Position numbers and translations under genes: made by a program | Notes under the pieces: generated by a model | Seen by the model: the letters and a program-made list of their open reading frames with translations, nothing else | What the model was told of the DNA's origin: nothing | The model's database searches: none | Shown: positions 40,817 through 47,342 of the stretch, in pieces | How the letters are laid out: each line of letters opens with the position of its first letter | Numbering within the stretch: the stretch's first letter is position 1 | Origin: an uncultured Neomegalonema sp. | GTDB lineage: Bacteria > Pseudomonadota > Alphaproteobacteria > Rhodobacterales > Rhodobacteraceae | Length of the DNA stretch: 47,342 nt | Assembly (NCBI GenBank): GCA_938034615.1 | Contig: CALHLW010000213.1 | Span: 1 to 47,342, forward strand | Direction: 5' to 3'

Positions 40817-41359
40817 ATGTTTACACGCCTCTCTGCATCGCTCTGCATCCTTGTCGCCACGCTTTTTTCCGGACAAGCACACGCTGAGAGCGAGGCACCA
40901 AGCATCGTCGACAGCATCATTCTCGGCGCTTTTGCCCATGAAGTTTGGAACAGCGATGAGAGTGGAGTCGACGGTAATCTTGAGTTGCGCTTGCGACCAT
41001 TCTTCGGACACGATTGGTCTGTCGATATCCTTCCTACGGTCGGGGCGACCGTGAATTTCAGTGGCGATACGAATACAGTCTATGCCGGTGCAACCGCGCG
41101 ATACAGATTTACTGAAGCCTTGTTCTTTGAGGGCTTCTTCGGTTTTACGGTCCATGATGCCAATACGCCCGTGGATGCCAATGGCCTCGATCTCGGCTGT
41201 AAGCTGCTATTTCGCGAAGGCGCCGGGCTGGGATATCAGCGCGGCAAGCACTCCCTTGGGGTCTATGTCTCCCATGCGTCTCATGGTGGCATCATCTGCG
41301 ATGAGGATGAAAACGACGGGATCACGAGCGTCGGTCTGCGCTACGGCTATCATTTCTGA
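40817..41359 (+). CDS. outer-membrane beta-barrel protein, PagL/acyloxyacyl hydrolase-like
   Basis: A 180-residue exported protein. Sec signal MFTRLSASLCILVATLFSGQAHA; then amphipathic strands (GNLELRLRPFF, SVDILPTVGATVNF, VYAGATARYRFT, LFFEGFFGFTV), ending in VGLRYGYHF with the C-terminal Phe of outer-membrane proteins. The segment YVSHASHGGI followed by ENDGITSVGLRYG matches the His-Ser region of PagL-type lipid A 3-O-deacylases. Lipid A trimming is therefore likely. ATG at 40817 has AAAAGG upstream; the ATG at 40805 adds four residues. Probably monocistronic. Confidence 0.75.
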   Translation: MFTRLSASLCILVATLFSGQAHAESEAPSIVDSIILGAFAHEVWNSDESGVDGNLELRLRPFFGHDWSVDILPTVGATVNFSGDTNTVYAGATARYRFTEALFFEGFFGFTVHDANTPVDANGLDLGCKLLFREGAGLGYQRGKHSLGVYVSHASHGGIICDEDENDGITSVGLRYGYHF

Positions 41360-41484
41360 GTGCATGGGTGGCACACCGCCACCGAAATTAGAACAGTCCA
41401 AGACAGTTGCTTGCAATTTGTAAATGGAATGCGCTTATTCGCGGACAGGAACGTAATCAACCTATCCAAGGGGAGCGCCCAGAC

Positions 41485-41829
41485 ATGAGCAAGCGTGACG
41501 ATCTAATCGCGAAATACGCCGAAGACCTGAAAACGAAATGCAAGATGAATCCAGATATGGACCTGCTGAAACAGGTTACGATTGCCTGCGGTCCGTCTAT
41601 CTACAATCGCGACTCCGCAACGGTTTCGAGTGGCAGCACCACCGAACTGGAAACCGTGCGCAATAACTTTGTGATGAAGAAACTCGGCATTACCGACGAA
41701 AAGAAGGCCATGGATGGCGTCATGTCCGCGATTGACACCTATGGCAAATCGAACCGCACGAAATATCGCGCGGTCGTCTATTATCTGCTCACCAAGCATT
41801 TCGGCAAGGAAAGCGTCTTCAAGAAATAA
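41485..41829 (+). CDS. DUF2853 family protein
   Basis: A 114-residue soluble protein, mostly helical and basic, with MSKRDDLIAKYAEDLKTK at the start, a central GPSIYNRDSATVSSGSTTE and the C-terminal KYRAVVYYLLTKHFGKE. I recognise it as DUF2853, found in proteobacteria and Bacteroidetes, structure known as a small helical protein but no established function. AAGGGGAG precedes the ATG at 41485. The frame is open upstream to 41407, but without ribosome site. Confidence 0.85.
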   Translation: MSKRDDLIAKYAEDLKTKCKMNPDMDLLKQVTIACGPSIYNRDSATVSSGSTTELETVRNNFVMKKLGITDEKKAMDGVMSAIDTYGKSNRTKYRAVVYYLLTKHFGKESVFKK

Positions 41830-41846
41830 CAGACTGCGCGCGCGCA

Positions 41847-42773
41847 TCATTCGCCCGCGAGATGGCGCTCTCCGCGATGGGCGGCAAGGTCTACCTGACG
41901 TTGCCGCTCCCTGAATCTTGCGCGGTCTTCTTCGGTGAATTCACCAATGCAAGCTGGACAGGAAACGCCGTGCTCGTATTCCGATGCACTGAACGATTCC
42001 GGTGAGACCGGTCGGCGACAGGCGTGGCAAGTGTCGTAGGTGCCCCGGCGCAAGCCATGGCTGACGGACACTCTCTGATCGAAGACGAAACATTCGCCGG
42101 ACCAACGGCTTTCGCTCTCGGGAACGTCTTCGAGGTATTTCAGTATGCCGCCCTTGAGGTGAACGACGTCCTCGACACCCTGCCCCACCAGCCAGCTCGT
42201 CGCTTTTTCACACCGGATACCGCCGGTGCAGAACATCGCGACGGTCTTGCCCTCGAAACGACCTGCGTTGTACTTCCACCATTCGGGGAAGTCGCGAAAA
42301 CTTTTCGTGTTTGGGTCGATGGCCCCCTCGAACGTGCCAATCCCGACTTCGTAATCGTTGCGCGTATCGATGAGGACGACGTCTTCCCGATCTGCGAGGT
42401 CGTTCCAATCCTGTGGCTCGATATAACGCCCGACACGCGCAGCGGGATCGACATCATCGCGGCCCATGGTCACGATCTCACGCTTGATGCGGACCTTCAT
42501 GCGGTTGAAAGGCATCGCCTCAGCCTGACTTTCTTTCCATGCCAGATCGGTAAATCCGTTCAGAGCACGCAGATGGGACAGGACATCGAGCACGGCTCGC
42601 TTCTCCCCGGCAATTGTGCCATTGACGCCTTCACGTGCAAGTAGCACCGTTCCGCGCACCCGCCGCTTATCGCATACGTCCATGAGCGTCGCACGCCTCT
42701 CCTCCAGCGCATCGAGAGACGCGAAATGGTAGAAGGCTGCAACCGTGACAGGGGTTGGTGCGAGAGCGTTCAT
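41847..42773 (-). CDS. trhO: tRNA uridine(34) 5-hydroxylase TrhO (UPF0176 rhodanese)
   Basis: A 308-residue protein of the TrhO/YceA group. N-terminal domain TVAAFYHFASLDALEERR and LLAREGVNGTIAG; then a rhodanese domain with IDTRNDYEVGIGTFEGA and active-site loop FCTGGIRCEKATSWL (Cys about residue 180); then a Cys-rich tail TCHACRRPVS and SCPACIGEF, a possible zinc site. TrhO carries out oxygen-dependent hydroxylation of U34 in some tRNAs. The start at 42773 gives the family N-terminus; an extension to 42827 is not supported. Divergent from the XRE regulator. Confidence 0.92.
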   Translation of the reverse strand: MNALAPTPVTVAAFYHFASLDALEERRATLMDVCDKRRVRGTVLLAREGVNGTIAGEKRAVLDVLSHLRALNGFTDLAWKESQAEAMPFNRMKVRIKREIVTMGRDDVDPAARVGRYIEPQDWNDLADREDVVLIDTRNDYEVGIGTFEGAIDPNTKSFRDFPEWWKYNAGRFEGKTVAMFCTGGIRCEKATSWLVGQGVEDVVHLKGGILKYLEDVPESESRWSGECFVFDQRVSVSHGLRRGTYDTCHACRRPVSPESFSASEYEHGVSCPACIGEFTEEDRARFRERQRQVDLAAHRGERHLAGE

Positions 42774-42886
42774 GCCAAATCCCCTATAGAATGCGATGCT
42801 GCGGTGCAATGACGCGCGGCGCTGCATTGGACGTCTCGCCCGGAGCGTGTTAGCACCCGCACCAAATGAATGGGGGCAAAACGATC

Positions 42887-43273
42887 ATGGAAGAGTGCGA
42901 TTATTACGGTGACAGCGTCTCAACTTTGGGAGAGCGCATCAGCGTTGCGCGCGAACATGCGGGTTTGTCGGAGGATCAATTGGCAGCTCAACTCGCGGTT
43001 CAGCGGCAGACCATCGATCACTGGGAAGGCGACGGGTCCGAACCGCGCGCCAACAAACTGGCCATGTTGGCCGGCATCCTCGGAGTGTCCCCAGCTTGGC
43101 TTCTTACCGGTGCCGGGGAAGGTATTCCGGCCCCTAGCGCAACCCCCGAAACGATCGATGACTCTTCGCTACGCCTGCGTCTCGCATCGGAGTTGCGCGA
43201 TGCGGTCAAGGCCCATACCCACGTGCAGCAGCGGATCACACGGATCGCCGATGCCCTCGCCGCAATCGACTGA
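42887..43273 (+). CDS. XRE-family helix-turn-helix regulator
   Basis: A 128-residue DNA-binding protein. Residues about 15-72 form an HTH_3 domain (TLGERISVAREHAGL, DQLAAQLAVQRQTIDHWEGD, NKLAMLAGILGVSPAWLLTG). The C-terminal part (75-128) ends in a helix LRDAVKAHTHVQQRITRIADAL, probably for dimer formation. It overlaps the SdhE gene (TGATG), so it is expressed with a succinate dehydrogenase assembly factor and may tune respiration genes, though targets are unknown. ATG at 42887 lies after GGGGGCAAAACG; 42866 lacks a ribosome site. Confidence 0.85.
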   Translation: MEECDYYGDSVSTLGERISVAREHAGLSEDQLAAQLAVQRQTIDHWEGDGSEPRANKLAMLAGILGVSPAWLLTGAGEGIPAPSATPETIDDSSLRLRLASELRDAVKAHTHVQQRITRIADALAAID

Positions 43274-43566
43274 TGGCCATAGAAGAAGATAATACAGTCC
43301 TCGACCGCCCGACCCGATTGAAACGTATAAGGATGAGGGCGTGGCGGCGCGGGATGAAGGAAATGGACCTTGTCCTTGGCGGTTTTTTCGATGCGCAGGG
43401 TGCTTCCTTGACAGATGATGAACTCGACGCTCTGGAAACTGTGATGAACCGGCAGGATCAACAACTCTTTCTCTGGGTAACAGGGGCGAGCGATGCCCCC
43501 GAAGATTCAAGCGATTCAGAGCGCGAGTTAGTCAAATGCGTTGTGGAATTTTGCAACGATATTTAG
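43273..43566 (+). CDS. sdhE: succinate dehydrogenase assembly factor SdhE
   Basis: A 97-residue SdhE/SDHAF2 family protein. The hallmark is RLKRIRMRAWRRGMKEMD (R-G-x-x-E motif, residues about 15-32), followed by LVLGGFFDAQGASLTDDEL and the helix FLWVTGASDAP. SdhE helps attach FAD covalently to SdhA and related flavoproteins such as fumarate reductase. It overlaps the XRE regulator stop by one base. The two flavoproteins at 13 and 26 kb lack an obvious covalent-FAD His motif, so a link to them is not implied. Confidence 0.88.
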   Translation: MAIEEDNTVLDRPTRLKRIRMRAWRRGMKEMDLVLGGFFDAQGASLTDDELDALETVMNRQDQQLFLWVTGASDAPEDSSDSERELVKCVVEFCNDI

Positions 43567-43651
43567 GTGTAATCGACGAAAACTTTAAGCGGGCTTTTAC
43601 GTTAGCCATGCATCCTCTGACACAGAAACAAGGTGCCACGAGGATCCGGGT

Positions 43652-44164
43652 ATGACCAATCCAGCCGAACTGCCAGAATCGCAGGCTTCCAATTCCGAGC
43701 CAACGACCATGCTGTCCGCCTATATCGATACGCTCTCTTATATCGAACGTCTCCACCGTTTGATTCTCGACGTCATCAAGGACGAGTTCGAACGGCTCAA
43801 CATCATTGATGTGAACAGCGTGCAGGCGCTGTTGCTCTACAACATCGGAGACAATGAGGTGACGGCGGGTGAGTTGAAGTCGCGTGGCTACTACCAAGGG
43901 TCGAACGTCTCGTACAATCTCAAAAAACTGGTCGAGGCCGGCTATATCAGCCACGAGCGTTGCTCCGTCGACCGCCGGGCAGTGCGCATCAGCCTTACCG
44001 AGAAGGGCCGGGACATGCGCGTGACCGTTTCCGAACTTTGGGTGCGTCATATCGACAAGATCACCGAGAATTCGTTATTACATTCCGAGGACTTCGATGC
44101 GCTGGGCGGCTTCCTGAAGCGGCTTGAGCGTTTCTGGAGCGATCAAATCCGTTATATCTACTGA
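43652..44164 (+). CDS. ldtR: MarR-family regulator LdtR-like
   Basis: A 170-residue MarR-type winged-helix regulator. Helices SAYIDTLSYIERLHRLILDV (partly quoted) and VNSVQALLLYNIGD precede the recognition region TAGELKSRGYYQGSNVSYNLKKLVEAGYI (partly quoted) and the wing SVDRRAVRISLTEKG. The strong conservation of the GYYQGSNVSYNLKKL segment identifies LdtR of Rhizobiales/Rhodobacterales, which controls an L,D-transpeptidase and osmotic or cell-wall stress response. GAGGATCC lies before the ATG. The next gene codes for a RodZ-like cell-shape protein, a fitting neighbour. Confidence 0.85.
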   Translation: MTNPAELPESQASNSEPTTMLSAYIDTLSYIERLHRLILDVIKDEFERLNIIDVNSVQALLLYNIGDNEVTAGELKSRGYYQGSNVSYNLKKLVEAGYISHERCSVDRRAVRISLTEKGRDMRVTVSELWVRHIDKITENSLLHSEDFDALGGFLKRLERFWSDQIRYIY

Positions 44165-44431
44165 CGCAACGACACCACCAAGCCCGCAGATTCGATGGAC
44201 TCACGTCGAAACACCTTGCACCTGATGACACGAAACTTGCATAGGTATAGTGCGTTGTAGAGGCGTACTGATTCGAGACTCGAGTTCAACAATCAACACC
44301 GGAAGAAAGTTATCAAACTTTGTCCGGGAAATAGGCGAAATCGAACGTGGGGCGTTGAACCGATGGAATTTGTCGCGTACAATTCACCGAAAGCACCCAC
44401 ACTAATGTGGTCATCCCGTCGCGAGCAGAAA
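44165..44431. other. promoter region upstream of the RodZ-like gene
   Basis: A 267-base gap, visibly AT-richer than the flanking genes, between ldtR and the RodZ-like gene. It presumably carries the promoter for the rodZ-like/ispG pair and perhaps a site for LdtR, but no sequence was recognised with confidence. An in-frame ATG at 44363 could start the RodZ-like protein 23 residues earlier. Confidence 0.35.
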
Positions 44432-45637
44432 ATGACGGCTTACAGCGAAGTAGCAACGCTTCAACATGAGGAAACGCGCGTTTCCCTGGGTGACGAGCTT
44501 CGCAGTGCGCGGGCAGCGCGCGGGCTGTCGATTGCTGACGTTGAAACCGACCTTCGCATCAAATCCTACTATGTCGAAGCCATCGAATCCGGCGACCTGA
44601 CGGCTCTGCCGGACAAGGTCTATGTTGATGGATTCGTTCGGAATTATGCCTCGTACCTGCAACTTGATCCAGAAGAGACGCTTGCCCGGTTCGACGCTGA
44701 GACCGGCTTCGCGAAAACCACGAAGAAAAGTCGCAAGCAGCAGGGCAAGACGACGAAGACTGTTGCCGCCCGCGATCCGCTGGCCGGATACACACCCCCT
44801 CGCCGCACAACCTCTGATACGGGTGGCGGGATCGGGCGGGGGCTGGCTGCGCTTTGGCCGCTCGTCGTGCTTAGTGGGATTGGTTACGCAATTTGGTACG
44901 GTGTCATCGCGGCACGGGAAGCGGGGATCATTCCTGACAATCTGAGCGTTATCGGTTCGGCCGAAATCGACCCTCCCGTCTTCTCCGCAAACATCTCGGA
45001 TGAAGCCATTGGTGCCGGAACGGAAGGCGAAACCATCGAACGCCCCGCTGATCTAAGCTATGCTAAACTCGGAACGCAGCCTTATTGGACACTTCCTGAG
45101 TCTCAAAATGATTCAGATGGCCCCGTTTCAACCATCGATATCGCCACCGCCGGACTTTTCTCCTCTCATAAAGGATCACTTGGAGTCAGCGCGATGGTAC
45201 AGGATGCATCGCCTATCGACATGACCCCTGCTCCTCCCGTCGTGGTCGCAGAAATCGCTGCGGAAACGCGCGCCGCATTATCGCCGGTAAGTCCGATGAG
45301 CGAAGACAGCGTCGAGATTGCCGCCGCGGGGGCCGAAGCTTATGGTCGTTCTTTCGCGCTAGTCGCGCTCGAAGAAACGTGGATCGAAGTGAAGGCACCA
45401 TCTGGAAAGGTCCGATTCTCGGGCATCCTCGCGCCTGGTGAAGCCTTCGATATCCCGGCGGGCGAAGCGCTTGCGCTAAAGGTCGGTAACGCAGGCGGTC
45501 TGGTTGCGGAACTTGGCGGCGAGCGGTTCGGACCGTTCGGTAAACGGGGTGCAGTGATGCGCGGGGTTTCGCTTGACCGTCAGGCGCTGACTGAACGCTT
45601 TGCGCCCCGTATTGCCGAGACGACAAGCATCCAATAA
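44432..45637 (+). CDS. RodZ-like helix-turn-helix membrane protein
   Basis: A 401-residue bitopic protein. Residues about 18-90 are an HTH_25 domain (LGDELRSARAARGLSIADVE, RIKSYYVEAIESGDLTALPD, VRNYASYLQLDPEE). A basic linker (KKSRKQQGK) leads to one transmembrane helix (GLAALWPLVVLSGIGYAIWYG, about 135-157, partly quoted). The periplasmic part is low-complexity, then a C-terminal DUF4115-type beta domain (LVALEETWIEVKAPSGK, FSGILAPGEAFDIP). RodZ links MreB to the cell-wall machinery; alphaproteobacterial versions sit before ispG, as here. The start could also be 44363; GAGCAGAAA lies before 44432. Confidence 0.85.
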   Translation: MTAYSEVATLQHEETRVSLGDELRSARAARGLSIADVETDLRIKSYYVEAIESGDLTALPDKVYVDGFVRNYASYLQLDPEETLARFDAETGFAKTTKKSRKQQGKTTKTVAARDPLAGYTPPRRTTSDTGGGIGRGLAALWPLVVLSGIGYAIWYGVIAAREAGIIPDNLSVIGSAEIDPPVFSANISDEAIGAGTEGETIERPADLSYAKLGTQPYWTLPESQNDSDGPVSTIDIATAGLFSSHKGSLGVSAMVQDASPIDMTPAPPVVVAEIAAETRAALSPVSPMSEDSVEIAAAGAEAYGRSFALVALEETWIEVKAPSGKVRFSGILAPGEAFDIPAGEALALKVGNAGGLVAELGGERFGPFGKRGAVMRGVSLDRQALTERFAPRIAETTSIQ

Positions 45638-45696
45638 CGACCCCTTCGCCGCAGCACTCGCACTGTCGCTTGAACCTTTGCGTTCAAGGGGGCAAT

Positions 45697-45712
45697 ACTG
45701 TGGTAGCACAGT
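45697..45712 (+). promoter_or_regulatory. hairpins in the ispG leader
   Basis: CTTGAAC (45669-45675) pairs with GTTCAAG (45682-45688), and ACTGTG (45697-45702) pairs with CACAGT (45707-45712). The second hairpin abuts the GGAGAGGA ribosome site (45713-45720) of ispG. They may limit read-through from the RodZ-like gene or adjust ispG translation; no known riboswitch was recognised. Confidence 0.4.
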
Positions 45713-45727
45713 GGAGAGGAACCAGCG

Positions 45728-46861
45728 ATGAGCGTTCGCCCATGGCGTGATATAGACCGCCGCAAGAGCCGACAGATCATGGTCGGCACCGTGCCGGTCG
45801 GCGGGGATGCGCCGATTGCGGTCCAGACGATGACGAACACGCTGACTTCCGACCCCAAGGCGACCATCGAACAGGTCAATGCCTGTGCGGAAGCCGGAGC
45901 GGATATCGTGCGGGTTTCCTGCCCCGATGAGGCGTCGACTGCCGCGCTGGCCGAAATCGTGCGCGAGACGACGGTGCCTATCGTCGCGGATATCCATTTT
46001 CACTACAAACGCGCCATCGAGGCCGCCGAGGCGGGGGCCGCATGTCTGCGCATCAATCCGGGCAATATCGGTTCTGCCGAACGGGTGAGCGAAGTGGTGA
46101 AGGCTGCGCGCGACCATGGCTGCTCGATGCGGATTGGCGTGAACGGCGGCTCGCTGGAGAAGCATCTGCTCGATAAATACGCCGAGCCATGCCCCGATGC
46201 GATGGTCGAAAGCGCGCTGGAACATGCGCGTATCCTCGAAGACAATGATTTCCGTGAATTCAAGATCAGCGTGAAGGCATCCGATGTGTTCATGACGAGC
46301 GCGGCCTATATGGCGCTGGCCGATGCGTGCGATTATCCGCTGCATCTGGGCGTGACGGAGGCCGGGGGAGCGGTCAGCGGATCGGTGAAATCGGCCATCG
46401 GGATGGGCGGTCTGCTCTGGGCGGGGATCGGCGATACGATCCGGGTGTCGCTGTCCGCTGACCCGGTGGAGGAAGTGAAGATCGGGTTCGAAATCCTGAA
46501 ATCGCTGAATATTCGCCATCGCGGCGTGACGATCATCTCCTGCCCGTCCTGCGCGCGGCAGGGCTTCGATGTCATCAAGACGGTCGGCATCCTCGAAGAG
46601 AAGCTGGCGCATATCCAGACGCCTATGACTCTGTCGATCATCGGCTGTGTCGTGAATGGCCCCGGAGAAGCGCGGGAGACAGATATCGGGTTCACGGGCG
46701 GCGGGGCTGGCTCGGGGATGGTTTATCTGGCGGGACTGCAAGACCACAAGATCGAGAACGGCAAGATGGTCGATCATATCGTCGGCCTCGTCGAGCAAAA
46801 GGCCGAGGAAATCGCGGCAGAGCGCGCCGCCGAAGACGCCAAGCAGACCGAGGCGGCGTGA
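45728..46861 (+). CDS. ispG: (E)-4-hydroxy-3-methylbut-2-enyl-diphosphate synthase IspG
   Basis: A 377-residue 4Fe-4S enzyme of the MEP isoprenoid pathway, converting MEcPP to HMBPP. Features: [20 protein letters not shown] near the start (partly altered), [19 protein letters not shown], the TIM-barrel strands [10 protein letters not shown] and [19 protein letters not shown], and the cluster region [12 protein letters not shown] with [11 protein letters not shown] (Cys, Cys, Cys and the Glu ligand). The strong GGAGAGGA ribosome site fixes the start. It overlaps the downstream GNAT gene by 4 bases (GTGA). It depends on an A-type carrier such as ErpA (40380-40727). Confidence 0.97.
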   Translation: MSVRPWRDIDRRKSRQIMVGTVPVGGDAPIAVQTMTNTLTSDPKATIEQVNACAEAGADIVRVSCPDEASTAALAEIVRETTVPIVADIHFHYKRAIEAAEAGAACLRINPGNIGSAERVSEVVKAARDHGCSMRIGVNGGSLEKHLLDKYAEPCPDAMVESALEHARILEDNDFREFKISVKASDVFMTSAAYMALADACDYPLHLGVTEAGGAVSGSVKSAIGMGGLLWAGIGDTIRVSLSADPVEEVKIGFEILKSLNIRHRGVTIISCPSCARQGFDVIKTVGILEEKLAHIQTPMTLSIIGCVVNGPGEARETDIGFTGGGAGSGMVYLAGLQDHKIENGKMVDHIVGLVEQKAEEIAAERAAEDAKQTEAA

Positions 46862-47342
46862 CGGCCACGGTTCGTTACGCGCGCCCGGAAGATGCGCCCT
46901 CGCTTGCCGCTGTCGAATTGCTGACCACACCTGAATTCGCGACCTTTCTGCTGGACGGGCTGTTCGAGGGGCGCTCGGTCGGGGCGGTGCTGTCGACGAT
47001 CTATGCGCGTGAAGGGACGGATTCCTGGCAATGGTCCTGGGTGGCGGAGGACGGGGATGTCGTCGGAGCCGCAGGGGGATGCCCGACGAGCCTGATCCAG
47101 CCTTCGACCGATACCGGCGAGGCCGCGGCGCGGCAGGAATACTATGCACCCGTGAAGGCAGCGATGCCGACGAACAGCTTTCATATCTCGCGGCTCGGCG
47201 TGCTGGAACCGTATCGGAGGCGGGGGGTGGCCCGTGCACTGCTGGATGCGATGATGGCCGAGGCGCGCGTGCAGAATGAAACGCGGGTGACTCTGTTCGT
47301 GTGGGAAGATAACGCGGAAGGACGCGGGTTTTATGATCGGCT
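46858..47342 (+). CDS. GNAT family N-acetyltransferase (partial, runs off the window)
   Basis: The N-terminal 161 codons of a GNAT acetyltransferase are present, starting with GTG overlapping the ispG stop. It begins [20 protein letters not shown], typical of GNATs, and carries the acetyl-CoA pyrophosphate loop in [20 protein letters not shown] followed by [16 protein letters not shown] near the cut. The acceptor is unknown. The rest of the gene lies to the right of the window. Confidence 0.88.
   Translation, partial: MTATVRYARPEDAPSLAAVELLTTPEFATFLLDGLFEGRSVGAVLSTIYAREGTDSWQWSWVAEDGDVVGAAGGCPTSLIQPSTDTGEAAARQEYYAPVKAAMPTNSFHISRLGVLEPYRRRGVARALLDAMMAEARVQNETRVTLFVWEDNAEGRGFYDR

Noticed and set aside
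45476-47239. 587-codon leftward open frame opposite ispG
   Set aside because: Composition is Arg/His/Pro-rich and antisense to the unambiguous ispG and the GNAT gene.
1-47342. CRISPR arrays, tRNA or rRNA genes, prophage or defence systems
   Set aside because: No regularly spaced identical repeats, cloverleaf-type sequence, rRNA segment or phage/defence gene was noticed on reading. The only tandem repeats are the coding ones at 34893-35702.

Overview
The window looks like the chromosome of a marine alphaproteobacterium of the Roseobacter/Rhodobacteraceae type. The evidence is high-GC coding with many GTG starts and 4-bp start/stop overlaps, a DMSP-lyase-like cupin, TRAP transport, a PEP-CTERM-like secreted protein, an SCO-type copper chaperone, and an LdtR, RodZ-like, ispG gene order. 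This placement is inferred from gene content; no rRNA or other phylogenetic marker is present, and no tRNA was recognised.

Layout. (1) 1-2.5 kb: an AT-richer accessory patch with an IS3-type transposase fragment, a secreted protein with a PEP-CTERM-like tail, an IS5-like transposase tail and a sulfotransferase. (2) 2.7-27.3 kb: a dense catabolic region of small convergent and divergent operons. Leftward genes are an Asp/Glu-racemase-like enzyme, an ICL/PEP-mutase-family lyase, a nitroreductase-methyltransferase fusion, a four-gene operon (cysteine hydrolase, MmgE/PrpD, flavoprotein, MmgE/PrpD) and a LeuCD-like hydratase. Rightward genes are an MmgE/PrpD protein, a dihydroorotase/hydantoinase-type amidohydrolase, a complete TRAP transporter, a polysaccharide-deacetylase-like hydrolase with an NTF2-like partner, and a six-gene operon (tautomerase-NTF2 fusion, HyuB, HyuA, isochorismatase fold, ICL-family lyase, flavoprotein). 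(3) 27.4-29.0 kb: an orphan Tat-exported oligopeptide-type ABC binding protein. (4) 29.3-34.6 kb: an old-yellow-enzyme homologue, a DddQ-like DMSP lyase, and a class III aminotransferase divergent from a MocR/TauR-like regulator with recognisable operator boxes. (5) 34.7-37.3 kb: a repeat lipoprotein and a three-gene SCO/periplasmic-protein operon. (6) 37.4-47.3 kb: mostly housekeeping genes (HI0933/BaiN flavoprotein, YaiI, dGTPase-like, ErpA, PagL-like, DUF2853, TrhO, XRE regulator, SdhE, LdtR, RodZ-like, IspG, GNAT).

The 2.7-27.3 kb region is the most interesting part. It combines ring-opening hydrolases for cyclic amides or imides (amidohydrolase, deacetylase-fold hydrolase, HyuAB), amidase-fold enzymes, C=C and hydroxy-acid enzymes (LeuCD-like hydratase, three MmgE/PrpD proteins, two fumarate-reductase-like flavoproteins), two C-C lyases of the isocitrate lyase/2,3-dimethylmalate lyase superfamily, and a carboxylate TRAP importer. 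Taken together this reads as an uncharacterised pathway in which a cyclic imide or ureide is imported, opened, deamidated to a branched di- or tricarboxylate, hydrated or dehydrated, and cleaved to pyruvate- or propionate-level products. The substrate is not known from sequence. Several enzymes carry non-standard active sites or unusual fusions, and no regulator is encoded inside the cluster.
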